In this document: piece by piece, positions 17,596 to 26,405 of the stretch
Layout of the letters: every line of letters starts with the position of its first letter
Numbering within the stretch: position 1 is the stretch's first letter
Source of the DNA: Marinicauda pacifica
Lineage (GTDB): Bacteria; Pseudomonadota; Alphaproteobacteria; Caulobacterales; Maricaulaceae
Direction of reading: 5' to 3'
Assembly (NCBI RefSeq): GCF_004793635.1
Contig: NZ_SRXV01000002.1
Location: forward strand, 620,001 to 684,000
Length of the DNA stretch: 64,000 bases
The notes under the pieces: generated by a model
What the model was told of the DNA's origin: nothing
Seen by the model: only the letters and a program-made list of their open reading frames with translations
Database searches by the model: none
Position numbers and translations under genes: made by a program

Positions 17596-18357
17596 ATGGC
17601 GAAGAAACGCGAAAATCCCGTCTGGGGCTGGCACAAGAAGGTCCTGGAAAAGAACTCCATCGTTCTGACCGTCGGCATTCTGGGCACGGTCGCCATTGGC
17701 GGCCTGGTGGAAATCGCCCCGCTCTTCTACCTCGACACCACGATCGAGGAAGTCGAGGGCGTGCGGCCCTATTCCCCGCTCGCCCTGATGGGCCGGGACG
17801 TCTACATCCGCGAGGGCTGCTACAACTGCCACTCCCAGATGATCCGTCCGCTGCGCGACGAGGTGGAGCGCTACGGTCACTACTCGCTGGCGGCCGAGAG
17901 CATGTATGACCGCCCTTTCCAGTGGGGCTCGAAACGGACCGGACCGGATCTCGCCCGCGTCGGCGGCAAGTATTCGGACGAATGGCACCGCGACCACATG
18001 CGTGATCCGCGCTCGGTCGTGCCTCAGTCGATCATGCCGCCCTATGCCCAGCTGGAGAACACGCCGCTGGAGGTCGAGGTGGTCGAAGGCCGGATGCGGG
18101 CGCTGGCGCGCCTCGGCGTGCCCTATACTGACGAGATGATTGCCAACGCGGTGAACGACATCGAAACCCAGCTCGACCCGTACGCATCCGACTACGACAA
18201 TTTCCTGGCCCGCTATCCCGGCGCGCCGGTGCGTGATTTCGACGGCAATCCGGACATGGTCAGCGAGCTGGATGCGCTGATCGCCTACCTCCAGATTCTG
18301 GGCACGATGGTGGACTTCTCCACCTATGAAGCCTCCGCCGACGAGAATCTGAGGTAG
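17596..18357 (+). CDS. ccoO: Cytochrome c oxidase cbb3-type subunit II (monoheme cytochrome c)
   Basis: 253 residues: an N-terminal membrane anchor ([19 protein letters not shown]) and a periplasmic cytochrome c domain with the heme motif CYNCH at residues 75-79. A likely axial Met lies in [13 protein letters not shown]. It carries electrons from CcoP or soluble cytochrome c to CcoN. It starts 11 bp after ccoN with GGGGAAG as ribosome site. Confidence 0.96.
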   Translation: MAKKRENPVWGWHKKVLEKNSIVLTVGILGTVAIGGLVEIAPLFYLDTTIEEVEGVRPYSPLALMGRDVYIREGCYNCHSQMIRPLRDEVERYGHYSLAAESMYDRPFQWGSKRTGPDLARVGGKYSDEWHRDHMRDPRSVVPQSIMPPYAQLENTPLEVEVVEGRMRALARLGVPYTDEMIANAVNDIETQLDPYASDYDNFLARYPGAPVRDFDGNPDMVSELDALIAYLQILGTMVDFSTYEASADENLR

Positions 18358-18362
18358 CGGCC

Positions 18363-18569
18363 ATGTATGACGCGCTAGCAGGCTTTGCCCAGACGTGGGG
18401 ACTTCTCTTCTTCGTGGTGATCTTCGCCTGCGTGCTCGTCTACGCGCTCTGGCCGAAGAACCAGAAGAAGTTCGACGAGGCCGCCCGCGTGCCGCTGGAA
18501 GACGACGACAAGCCGGCCGCCGCCGAGGAGCGCGCGCTGGACGAGGACAAGGACAAGACCAATGGCTGA
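18363..18569 (+). CDS. ccoQ: cbb3 oxidase subunit IV/assembly factor
   Basis: 68 residues with one membrane helix (WGLLFFVVIFACVLVYALWP) and a charged cytoplasmic tail rich in Asp/Glu/Lys. Size, topology and position between ccoO and ccoP identify CcoQ, which stabilises the complex. It begins 5 bp after ccoO and overlaps ccoP by 8 bp. Confidence 0.93.
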   Translation: MYDALAGFAQTWGLLFFVVIFACVLVYALWPKNQKKFDEAARVPLEDDDKPAAAEERALDEDKDKTNG

Positions 18570-19521
18570 GACCGACAAGAAGGATATCGATGCCCACACC
18601 GGCGTCGAGACCACGGGCCATGAATGGGACGGCATCAAGGAGCTGAACAACCCGCTGCCGCGCTGGTGGCTGTGGGTGTTCTACGCCAGCATCGTTTGGT
18701 CGGTCATCTACATGATCTTCATGCCGGCCATTCCTGCCTTGCCGGGCATGCAGGGCTACACGCCCGGTCTGCGCGATCACACCGAGCGCGAGAATGTGCA
18801 CAATGCGCTGGCCGATCTGCAGACCGCGCGCGAGCCGCAATTCGAGCGCCTGCAGCAGGCCGCGGCCGAGGGCGGCATCGAAGCCATCGAGGCCGATCCC
18901 GAGCTGCTGCGCTTCGCGCTGGCGGCCGGCGACTCCGCGTTCGGCGATAATTGCGCGACCTGTCACGGCGAAGGCGGCCAGGGCGCCATCGGCTATCCCA
19001 ACCTGAATGACGATATCTGGCTGTGGGGCGGCACGTTCGACGAGATCCGCCACACGCTGGAAGTCGGCATCCGGTCCGATCATCCCGAGGCGCGCTATTC
19101 CCAGATGCCCGCCTATGGCGCGGACGGCCTACTGGAGCGTCAGGAAATCAACGCCGTGGCCGACCATGTCATGACTCTGGCCGGCCTGATCGAGCCAACC
19201 GAGGCGGGCGAAACCACCGGGGCCGAAATCTACGAGTTCCAGTGCGCCGCCTGTCACGGTGTTGATGCGACCGGAGACCGCATGGTCGGGGCGCCCAACC
19301 TGGTCGATAACTACTGGCTATACGGCAGCGAGCGTGAGCAGATCGTCAATTCGATCTGGCGTGGCCCGTTCGGCGTCATGCCCAACTGGGGTGAGCGTCT
19401 GAACGACCCCACCATCACGGCGCTGGCAGCTTACGTTTATCTTCTCGGCGGCGGCGAGCCGGACGAGTTTGCAGAAGCGGCTCTGCTGGACCGCGATCCG
19501 GGCGGGGAGGCTGGCCAGTAG
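18562..19521 (+). CDS. ccoP: Cytochrome c oxidase cbb3-type subunit III (diheme cytochrome c)
   Basis: 319 residues. An N-terminal CcoP domain with a membrane helix (WWLWVFYASIVWSVIYMIF) precedes two cytochrome c domains with heme motifs CATCH (131-135) and CAACH (228-232). Axial Met candidates are in SQMPAYG and FGVMPNWG. It takes electrons from the bc1 complex or soluble cytochrome and passes them to CcoO. The start lies inside the ccoQ end, implying coupled translation. Confidence 0.97.
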   Translation: MAETDKKDIDAHTGVETTGHEWDGIKELNNPLPRWWLWVFYASIVWSVIYMIFMPAIPALPGMQGYTPGLRDHTERENVHNALADLQTAREPQFERLQQAAAEGGIEAIEADPELLRFALAAGDSAFGDNCATCHGEGGQGAIGYPNLNDDIWLWGGTFDEIRHTLEVGIRSDHPEARYSQMPAYGADGLLERQEINAVADHVMTLAGLIEPTEAGETTGAEIYEFQCAACHGVDATGDRMVGAPNLVDNYWLYGSEREQIVNSIWRGPFGVMPNWGERLNDPTITALAAYVYLLGGGEPDEFAEAALLDRDPGGEAGQ

Positions 19522-19570
19522 CCGGTCCCTCACCACCCCGCGTTCCGGCAGATTGCCGGAGACCCACGTC

Positions 19571-21046
19571 ATGAATCTGATCGACCGACGTCCGCAAATG
19601 GCCCCCGGCATCGCGCGCAGCGATGCCGAGGCGGTCAACGACAAGGACACGCGCGAGCTCTACCAGAAGCGCGAACCGATCTATCCCAAGCTGGTGAAAG
19701 GTCCGTTCCGGCGTTTCAAATGGATCTTCATGGCGCTGGCGCTGGGGCTCTATTACGTCCTGCCCTTCGTGCGCTGGGACCGGGGTCCAAACGCGCCGGA
19801 CCAGGCCGTGCTGGTCGATTTTGCCAATGCGCGCTTCTATTTCTTCTTCATCGAGATCTGGCCGCAGGAAGTCTATTACATCACCGGCCTGCTGATCCTG
19901 GCCGCCCTGCTGCTCTTCCTGGCGACCGCGCTGTTCGGCCGGGTGTGGTGCGGCTATGCCTGCCCGCAAACGGTGTGGACCGACCTGTTCATCGCCGTGG
20001 AGCGCTTTTTCGAGGGCGACCGCAACAAGCGCATGAAGCTCGACAAGGCGCCGAGGAGCTTTGACAAGGCGCGCAAGAAAATCTCCAAACACGCGGTCTG
20101 GCTGGTCATCGCGGCGGCCACGGGCGGGGCCTGGATTCTGTATTTTTACGACGCTTTCGACCTGGTGGAGAATTTCCTCACCGGCGAGGCGGCACTGACG
20201 TCCTACGTCTTCTTCGTCCTGCTGACCTTCACCACCTATACGCTGGCCGGCACGATGCGCGAGCAGGTGTGCACCTATATGTGCCCGTGGCCGCGTATCC
20301 AGGCCGCGATGACCGACCGCGAGGCCCTGAACGTCGCCTACCGCGTGGATCGCGGCGAACCGCGCGGCGCGCACAAGGCTGGCGACAGCTGGGAGGGGCG
20401 CGGCGACTGCATCGACTGCAAGGCGTGCGTGGCGGCCTGCCCGATGGGCATCGACATCCGTAACGGGCCGCAGCTGGAATGCATTGGCTGCGCGCTGTGC
20501 ATCGATGCTTGCAACGACATCATGGACAAGGTCGGGCGTCCGCGCGGGCTGATCGCCTACGAGACCGACGACAATATCGACCGGCGCCTGAAGGGTGAGA
20601 CACCGCGCTACCGCTTCATCCGGGTGCGTACGCTGTATTACGGGATCACCGCGCTGATCGTGGCCGGGATCATGCTGGCCGGTCTGCTGAACCGCACCGA
20701 ACTTGAACTGAATGCCGACCGGGACCGCAACCCCAACTATGTGATGCTGTCGGACGGATCGGTGCGAAACGGTTATACGGTCAAGGTGCTGAACAAGGCG
20801 GGGACCGAGCGCGATTTTGTCCTGTCTGTCGAGGGCAACCCGGCATTCGACGTCCGTGTCCTGGGCGAGGAGACCGGCGAGACGCTGACGGTGGATGCCG
20901 ACGAGACGCGCGATTTCCGGGTATTTCTGACACTGCCGCCCGGCGCGATCGACAGCGCCAGCGAGCCGGTGACTTTCGTGGTCGAAGACCCGGCGAGCGG
21001 GGAACGGGCCGAAACCCAGACCGTATTCCAGGCCGGAGGCCGATAG
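19571..21046 (+). CDS. ccoG: Cytochrome oxidase accessory protein CcoG (Cu(II) reductase, FixG-like)
   Basis: 491 residues with five to six membrane helices, a CGYACPQTVW segment and two 4Fe-4S ferredoxin motifs (CIDCKACVAACPMG and CIGCALCIDACND). An Ig-like domain forms the C-terminus. CcoG/FixG/RdxA proteins reduce copper for cbb3 assembly. The ATG at 19571, 49 bp after the ccoP stop, gives the usual FixG N-terminus; the open frame extends back into ccoP but without a plausible start. Confidence 0.95.
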   Translation: MNLIDRRPQMAPGIARSDAEAVNDKDTRELYQKREPIYPKLVKGPFRRFKWIFMALALGLYYVLPFVRWDRGPNAPDQAVLVDFANARFYFFFIEIWPQEVYYITGLLILAALLLFLATALFGRVWCGYACPQTVWTDLFIAVERFFEGDRNKRMKLDKAPRSFDKARKKISKHAVWLVIAAATGGAWILYFYDAFDLVENFLTGEAALTSYVFFVLLTFTTYTLAGTMREQVCTYMCPWPRIQAAMTDREALNVAYRVDRGEPRGAHKAGDSWEGRGDCIDCKACVAACPMGIDIRNGPQLECIGCALCIDACNDIMDKVGRPRGLIAYETDDNIDRRLKGETPRYRFIRVRTLYYGITALIVAGIMLAGLLNRTELELNADRDRNPNYVMLSDGSVRNGYTVKVLNKAGTERDFVLSVEGNPAFDVRVLGEETGETLTVDADETRDFRVFLTLPPGAIDSASEPVTFVVEDPASGERAETQTVFQAGGR

Positions 21047-21541
21047 ATGACGACCGACAATTATGTAGATCGTGAGCCGCCGCGCTTCGTGATCAAGGGC
21101 CATCACGTGCTGTTCGGGTTGATCGGGTTTTTCGGCGTGACGATTGCGGTCAACGTGCTGTTCATCACCCTGGCCCTGCGCACGTTTTCCGGAGAGGACA
21201 CGCCGCGCTCCTACGTGCAGGGGCTGGAGTATAACGAGGTCATCGAGGCGCGCCGCATGCAGGCCGAGATCGGCTGGCAGGCGGCCGTCAATCTGGAGGA
21301 CGAGCAGGTCTTCGTGGCCCTGGAGTCGGCCGAGGGCGAGCCGGTCTCCGGCGTGTTCTTGGAAGGGCGCCTGCGCCACCCGGCCGATACCGCGCTCGAC
21401 CGGCCGCTGGCCTTTCACGAACGCGAGCCGGGCGTCTATGTGGCCGAGGCCCGCGACCTGCCCGAGGGCGTGTGGATCCTGACCGCCCAGGTGGACGGGG
21501 CGCGCCCGTTCGAAATGGAGCACAGGCTATGGCGCCGCTAG
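21047..21541 (+). CDS. ccoH: FixH family protein, cbb3 assembly
   Basis: 164 residues with one N-terminal membrane helix (VLFGLIGFFGVTIAVNVLFI) and a periplasmic beta-rich FixH domain (GWQAAVNL, LRHPADTALDR, GVYVAEARDLPEGVW). It acts with CcoI in copper delivery to CcoN. The ATG directly abuts the ccoG stop, and its end overlaps the ccoI start by 13 bp. Confidence 0.92.
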   Translation: MTTDNYVDREPPRFVIKGHHVLFGLIGFFGVTIAVNVLFITLALRTFSGEDTPRSYVQGLEYNEVIEARRMQAEIGWQAAVNLEDEQVFVALESAEGEPVSGVFLEGRLRHPADTALDRPLAFHEREPGVYVAEARDLPEGVWILTAQVDGARPFEMEHRLWRR

Positions 21542-23709
21542 ACGCCGCCGATATTCGGAGTGACGACCCGACCGCCTTCGTGCGCGAGACCGGCGAGGTC
21601 AAGGCGCTCGACCTGGCGGTGGAGGGCGCGCACTGCGCGGGCTGTATCGCCAAGATTGAGACAGGGCTGGCGGCGCTGGGCAGCGTGCGCAGCGCCCGGC
21701 TCAACCTCTCCACGGGGCGGCTGGCGGTGACGTTTGCCGGCGCCGACGAGGAAGCGCGCACGATTTTGAAGACCGTCAAGTCGCTCGGCTATGCGGCCAG
21801 CCCCTTCCAGCCGGAAACCGGTGAGGATCCGGGCCGGTCCGAAGAGCGCCGCCTGCTGCGCGCGCTCGCGGTGGCGGCCTTTGCAGCGGCCAATGTCATG
21901 CTGCTCTCGGTCTCGGTCTGGGCCGGAGAGGGGGAGATGGACAGCGGGACCCTGCTCCTGCTGCATTACATCTCCGCGGTGATCGCCCTGCCTGCGGCCG
22001 CCTTTGCCGGACGGCCCTTCTTCGAAAGCGCGTTCCGGGCGCTGAAGGCACGCAGCGTGAACATGGACGTGCCTATCTCGCTGGCGGTGATCCTGGCGCT
22101 CGGCCTGTCGCTCTACGAGCTCTTCATCGGTCACGGCGATACCTATTTCGACGCCGCGGTCATGCTGCTCTTCTTCCTCCTGATCGGGCGCTATCTGGAT
22201 TCGCGCCTGCGCGCGAAAGCCGGTCAGGCGGCGCGCCAGCTGGCGGCGCTGCAGGCGAGCGTGGCGCACCGCATCGACGCGGACGGCAAGGTCAAGGCGA
22301 TCCCGGCGCGCGAGGTAGTCCCCGGCGACCGGCTGGTCGTGGCGGCGGGAGACCGCATGCCGGTCGACGGCGAGATCGTGGAGGGACGCGGCGAGATCGA
22401 CGCCTCGCTGGTGACCGGGGAGACGCGCCCGTTGCACCTGGAACCGGGCGACAACGTGTATTCGGGCATGGTCTCGCTGTCGGGCACGCTGACCATCACG
22501 GCGACGGCAGCGCGCGAGGATTCCCTGCTGGCCGAGATCGCGCGCCTGGTCGAAGCCGGCGAGCAGAGCCGGTCCACCTATGTGCGCTGGGCCGACCGGG
22601 CCGCGCGGCTCTACGTGCCGATGGTCCACTCGCTGGCCGCCCTGACCCTGATCGGCTGGGTCGTGATCGGCGGCAGCGTGCATGCGGGCATCCTGAACGC
22701 CATCGCGGTACTGATCATCACCTGCCCGTGCGCGCTGGCGCTGGCGGTTCCTGCGGTTCAGGTCGTGGCCTGCGGGCGGCTTTACCGCGAAGGCGTGCTG
22801 GTCAAGTCCGGCGACGCGCTGGAGCGGCTGGCGACGACGGACCGGGTGCTGTTCGACAAGACCGGCACGCTGACACTCGGCAAGCCCAAACTGCTCAACC
22901 CCCATGCGCTGAGGCCGGAAACCATCGAGCTCGCGGCCAAGCTGGCGCGCAGCTCCCACCACCCGCTCTCGCGCGCCGTGGCCGATGCCGCCGGCATGGG
23001 TGATACGGCAAGCGACATCGAAGAGGTGGCCGGAGGCGGGCTGCAGGGCAACTATGAGGGCGAGCGCCTGCGCTTCGGCTCGGCCGGCTGGCTCGGCGTG
23101 GACTCAGACTCCTCCGGTCCCCAGGCTCATGCCATGGAAGCCTGGTTCCAGCGCGGCGACGCGGCCCCGGTGCGCTTCGTCTTCTCCGATGCGCTGAGGC
23201 CGGATGCCGCCGAGGCAGTGCAGGGCCTGCGCGCGCGCGGCCTGACGAGCGAGCTTCTGTCCGGGGACCGCGAGGGTCCCGTCGCCGCGGTGGCGCGCGA
23301 CCTGAAGATCGACACCTATTCGGCCGAGCTGAAGCCGACCGAGAAGATCGCCCGCATCGAGGCGCTGGCCGGCGAAAACCCGCTCATGGTCGGCGACGGG
23401 CTGAACGACGCGCCGGCGCTGGCCGCCGCCCATGTCTCCATGTCGATGGGATCGGCGGCGGAAATCTCGCGTTCGGCGGCCGATCTGGTGATCCAGGGCG
23501 ACCGGCTGTCGGCGATCCCCGTCGCGATCGACGTGGCCCGCGCCGCCCGGATGCGCGTGTTCGAGAATTTCGGTCTCGCCGTGATCTATAACTGCATCGC
23601 CGTGCCACTGGCCGTGTTCGGCTTCGTCACGCCGCTGGTCGCCGCGATCGCCATGTCGGCCAGCTCGCTCCTGGTCACCGCCAACGCGATGAGGCTGATG
23701 CGCAAATGA
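21529..23709 (+). CDS. ccoI: Copper-exporting P1B-type ATPase for cbb3 assembly
   Basis: 726 residues. An N-terminal metal-binding domain (HCAGC, Cys 36 and 39) is followed by eight membrane helices with the CPC motif in TCPCALAL. The phosphorylation site is DKTGTLT, the nucleotide-binding domain contains the SSHHPLSRAV His-Pro pair, and the hinge is GDGLNDAPAL. It exports Cu(I) to the periplasm for the CuB site of CcoN. The ATG at 21529 lies in the last codons of ccoH; a longer frame from 21472 has no support. Confidence 0.95.
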   Translation: MAPLDAADIRSDDPTAFVRETGEVKALDLAVEGAHCAGCIAKIETGLAALGSVRSARLNLSTGRLAVTFAGADEEARTILKTVKSLGYAASPFQPETGEDPGRSEERRLLRALAVAAFAAANVMLLSVSVWAGEGEMDSGTLLLLHYISAVIALPAAAFAGRPFFESAFRALKARSVNMDVPISLAVILALGLSLYELFIGHGDTYFDAAVMLLFFLLIGRYLDSRLRAKAGQAARQLAALQASVAHRIDADGKVKAIPAREVVPGDRLVVAAGDRMPVDGEIVEGRGEIDASLVTGETRPLHLEPGDNVYSGMVSLSGTLTITATAAREDSLLAEIARLVEAGEQSRSTYVRWADRAARLYVPMVHSLAALTLIGWVVIGGSVHAGILNAIAVLIITCPCALALAVPAVQVVACGRLYREGVLVKSGDALERLATTDRVLFDKTGTLTLGKPKLLNPHALRPETIELAAKLARSSHHPLSRAVADAAGMGDTASDIEEVAGGGLQGNYEGERLRFGSAGWLGVDSDSSGPQAHAMEAWFQRGDAAPVRFVFSDALRPDAAEAVQGLRARGLTSELLSGDREGPVAAVARDLKIDTYSAELKPTEKIARIEALAGENPLMVGDGLNDAPALAAAHVSMSMGSAAEISRSAADLVIQGDRLSAIPVAIDVARAARMRVFENFGLAVIYNCIAVPLAVFGFVTPLVAAIAMSASSLLVTANAMRLMRK

Positions 23710-23876
23710 CGGCCCTGCTCTGGCTCATACCGATTGCGCTTGGCCTCGGCGCGGCCGGCCTGGCCGCCTTCTTCTGGAGCGTGCGCTCGGGCCAGTACGA
23801 GGATCTCGACGGCGCCGCAGAACGCATCCTGATCGATGACGAAGGCCCCATCGTGGACGAGGATGAGGAGCGGTAG
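23706..23876 (+). CDS. ccoS: cbb3-type oxidase assembly protein CcoS
   Basis: 56 residues starting in an ATGA overlap with the ccoI stop. An N-terminal membrane helix (LLWLIPIALGLGAAGLAAFF) is followed by the family hallmark WSVRSGQYEDLDGAAERIL and a short acidic tail. CcoS is needed for cofactor insertion in cbb3 oxidases. This completes ccoNOQPGHIS. Confidence 0.95.
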   Translation: MTALLWLIPIALGLGAAGLAAFFWSVRSGQYEDLDGAAERILIDDEGPIVDEDEER

Positions 23877-23951
23877 GCCCTGGTTCTTTCTGTCCACGGG
23901 CTCCTGGGTCTGCGCTTCGCCCGGGATTTCAGAGCATTTGACCCATCGGAC

Positions 23952-23966
23952 GGCACTCGCAGTGCC
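23952..23966 (+). terminator. Small hairpin after ccoS
   Basis: GGCACT / AGTGCC with loop CGC, 75 bp beyond ccoS and without a strong U-run. A weak candidate terminator of the cco operon. Confidence 0.3.
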
Positions 23967-23995
23967 TCCTACCCGGCGAACGTCAGGAAGGAGGA

Positions 23996-24015
23996 GGGAG
24001 GCCGGAAAGCCTCCC
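23996..24015 (-). terminator. Hairpin after the glycerophosphodiesterase gene
   Basis: GGGAGGC / GCCTCCC stem of 7 bp with a 6-nt loop, located 13 bp beyond the phosphodiesterase stop. The sequence after it on the minus strand is pyrimidine-rich (TCCTCCTTCC) rather than poly-U. Confidence 0.45.
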
Positions 24016-24028
24016 CCCCGCGCGATCG

Positions 24029-25039
24029 CTATTCGCCCATCTGTGCGCGGACCCGCACTGCGGTGGCGGGGAAGTCGGTGAAGACGCCGTCGACGCCAAG
24101 CGCGTAGAGCGCGCGCAGCTCGTCCTCGACGGTTTCGCCAACGAGCGGCGCGCGGTCATCTCGCACCGTCCAGGTGTGGACGACGAGCCCGGCCGCATGA
24201 GCCGCCTCGACATAGCCGGTGGAGTCGCCGTCAGGGGTCATGAGATTGGCCTTGTACGGGCCGACGCCGTCGGCGAAGGCGGCGATCTCTTCGAGCGTCA
24301 GCCCGCCCGCATTCGCGTCCGCCTCGTCCGGTCCGCTATAGAGCATGGCCAGGCGCACATCGCTGACCGCATCGAGGCGCCGGAGAAATTCCGGGTCGAA
24401 GGACTGGACGATGACGGGGGCATCGGCCGCGTTCAGACCGCGCGCGTCCAGCGCCGCGATGAGGGCCGGCAGCGGATCGAGGCCGAGCGCGGCGTATTGC
24501 GCGGGCAGCTTGACCTCGGGCTCGATCGCGACGCGGCAGCCGCACTCGGCCTGGCGCGCCTCGACGAAATCGAGAAGAGCCTCGAAGCTCAGCACGCGAT
24601 GCCGGTCGTCATGCGCGTCGCTGCGATCCTCCATGGTCTGACGCGCGAACAGGCTCTGAAGCTCGGCGGCCGTGAAGTCGGCCACCCACCAGTCCTCCCG
24701 CCCGAAACGCTCGGCGCGGCGATCGGCAAATTCGGGCCGGTCGGCGACATCGGTCGAGCTGGACAGATAGGGGTCGTGCCGCACGATCAGCACGCCGTCG
24801 CGCGACATCTGCAGGTCCGGCTCGATGATGTCGGCGCCCTGCTCCAGCGCCACCTCGTAGGCGGCCAGCGTGTGTTCGGGACGCAGCCCGCTCGCGCCGC
24901 GGTGGGCAATCACCAGGGGCGGCGTCCCGTCCAGCGTGGCCCATCCGGCCCCGGGCGCCTGCGCTGCCGTCATTCCCGTCGCGATCCCCATCGTCATTCC
25001 CGCGACCGCGATTGCGGTCCATGCCGTGATCTTTCGCAT
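24029..25039 (-). CDS. Exported glycerophosphodiester phosphodiesterase
   Basis: 336 residues with a Sec signal (ending near MTAAQAPG) and a GDPD TIM-barrel. The catalytic motif is seen as AHRGASGLRPEHT, with metal ligands in IIEPDLQMSRDG and the second His in VRHDPYL. C-terminal features include VVHTWTVRDD and GVDGVFTDFP. It hydrolyses deacylated phospholipids to glycerol-3-phosphate and an alcohol in the periplasm. It is divergent from the next gene over 65 bp. The length matches periplasmic GlpQ-like proteins; the exact substrate is unknown. Confidence 0.93.
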   Translation of the reverse strand: MRKITAWTAIAVAGMTMGIATGMTAAQAPGAGWATLDGTPPLVIAHRGASGLRPEHTLAAYEVALEQGADIIEPDLQMSRDGVLIVRHDPYLSSSTDVADRPEFADRRAERFGREDWWVADFTAAELQSLFARQTMEDRSDAHDDRHRVLSFEALLDFVEARQAECGCRVAIEPEVKLPAQYAALGLDPLPALIAALDARGLNAADAPVIVQSFDPEFLRRLDAVSDVRLAMLYSGPDEADANAGGLTLEEIAAFADGVGPYKANLMTPDGDSTGYVEAAHAAGLVVHTWTVRDDRAPLVGETVEDELRALYALGVDGVFTDFPATAVRVRAQMGE

Positions 25040-25104
25040 GATAATACCCTCCCTTTGAGCGCACGCGTTCTCTAGTCTGAGGCCATAACGGAGAGGAATG
25101 ACAA

Positions 25105-25680
25105 TTGAGCGACACTGACCCGAAGACGGCGTCCCCGTTCGACACGCTGGCCGATTCGGCCGAGCGCTACGGGACGCTGAGCCTGGAGAATTACTCGCGC
25201 GTGCGCTCGCTGGCCGAGGCGATCAGCAACGGCTTCTGCCAGTATCTCGGCGGGAGGCCCGAGGCCCGCTGCTGCTATCTGGTCCCGCCCGAAGGCGCAT
25301 GGACGCCGCAGGATCACCAGTCGGGCGCCTTCTCGGTGTCCGGCCAGCATTTCCTGCCCCTCGCCCCGATCCGGTTCGGCCTGGGCGTACGCGTCAGCCG
25401 GAATGGCGACTGGATGCGCGTCGTGCTGATTGCCGCCGCCAACGGCACCGTGATGGACATTCATATCGAGGGCGGGAAGACCTACAGCTTCGAGACACCG
25501 CGCAATGACGCGGTGATGCAGGCCTTCTTCGCCCATCTGGTCCAGCACCTGGTCGACTGGTTCGATGACCAGTCGCGCCGCTACGAGCACGGCGAATACG
25601 GCGGGGGCGGCGGAATCGGCTTCGATTTTCTCGAACGCGAAGAGGCTGCCAAGGCCCCGCCGGCACCCGAAGCCCCCTAG
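25105..25680 (+). CDS. Hypothetical cytoplasmic protein, 191 residues
   Basis: No family is recognised. The protein is mixed alpha/beta without signal peptide or membrane helix. The core alternates strands (FGLGVRVSRNGDWMRVVLIA, TVMDIHIEGGKTYSF) and ends with a helix (MQAFFAHLVQHLVDWFDD), a Gly run and a Pro/Ala-rich tail. The start is a TTG with GGAGAGG upstream. Its stop shares a CTAG with the convergent gene. Normal codon use suggests a conserved lineage gene. Confidence 0.6.
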   Translation: MSDTDPKTASPFDTLADSAERYGTLSLENYSRVRSLAEAISNGFCQYLGGRPEARCCYLVPPEGAWTPQDHQSGAFSVSGQHFLPLAPIRFGLGVRVSRNGDWMRVVLIAAANGTVMDIHIEGGKTYSFETPRNDAVMQAFFAHLVQHLVDWFDDQSRRYEHGEYGGGGGIGFDFLEREEAAKAPPAPEAP

Positions 25681-25913
25681 AAGAACCAGCCAAAGAACAG
25701 GGCGCGCACCTGGTCGAAGCGCCAGAGCCCGGCCAGCGCCCCGATCACGCCGAACAGGAGCAGCGTGAATTTGCGGCGGTTGAGCGCCGCCAGCATGGCC
25801 CCCATGGCCGAGACCGTTTCACGCAGACCGACCAGGCGCACCGGGATGGCAAGCGACAGGCCGGCCACCAGGGCGATGGCGGCGATCATGATTTCATCGG
25901 GCACGGCGGACAT
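25677..25913 (-). CDS. Small two-helix membrane protein
   Basis: 78 residues with two hydrophobic segments (MIAAIALVAGLSLAIPVRL and FTLLLFGVIGALAGLW) separated by a basic loop (AALNRRK), suggesting a hairpin in the inner membrane. The ATG at 25913 has GGGGAG seven bases upstream; a start 36 bp earlier lacks one. No family is recognised. It is convergent with, and overlaps by 4 bp, the 191-residue gene. Confidence 0.6.
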   Translation of the reverse strand: MSAVPDEIMIAAIALVAGLSLAIPVRLVGLRETVSAMGAMLAALNRRKFTLLLFGVIGALAGLWRFDQVRALFFGWFF

Positions 25914-26010
25914 GACGGGCTCCCCACGCTTGTTGCACGCGATGGCCACCCTGACCGGTCCAGTCTGAGCGCGCGCTGAGCGGCGCGCTCATCCGGCGTT
26001 CAGCCTGGCC

Positions 26011-26229
26011 TCAATAGGGGCCGCTGGGGTCGATCGGGTCGTCGACCGGCCCCGGCCCGCCCGGATCCGCCTGGCCGCAATAGGGCCAGCTATCCGAATT
26101 GGGGCCCTGATCGGGGCAGACCGTGTCGCCTTCGGGCAGGTTGACACAGGCCGTGAGCGCGCCGGCCGCAGCCAGCATGGCGATGAACAGACCCGTGCGC
26201 GTACGGCGGTCGGCGATCTCTGCGAGCAT
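26011..26229 (-). CDS. Small Pro/Gly-rich lipoprotein
   Basis: 72 residues. A type II signal (FIAMLAAAGALTACVNLP) would give a lipid-anchored peptide of about 45 residues rich in Pro, Gly and Asp with two Cys. An AGGGGGGCTGTC segment precedes the ATG. No family is recognised. Confidence 0.55.
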   Translation of the reverse strand: MLAEIADRRTRTGLFIAMLAAAGALTACVNLPEGDTVCPDQGPNSDSWPYCGQADPGGPGPVDDPIDPSGPY

Positions 26230-26405
26230 GACAGCCCCCCTTCAATTGGCCCCAGTGTTGTCCGTGTTTGGCCATGGAGCAAGCGCAGAAAATGCGCGCC
26301 GCCCGCCAACAGGGTTCACGCGGCCTTAACACCCGATCGTGTTTCGTGAGCGAGCGCGCACGCTGCAGGCGTGACGCCCCGATCTGGAAAGACGCAAGAC
26401 CGCCC

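Noticed and set aside
17548..21523. Long minus-strand frames opposite ccoOQPGH
   Set aside because: Shadows of the cco genes, which carry heme and Fe-S motifs.
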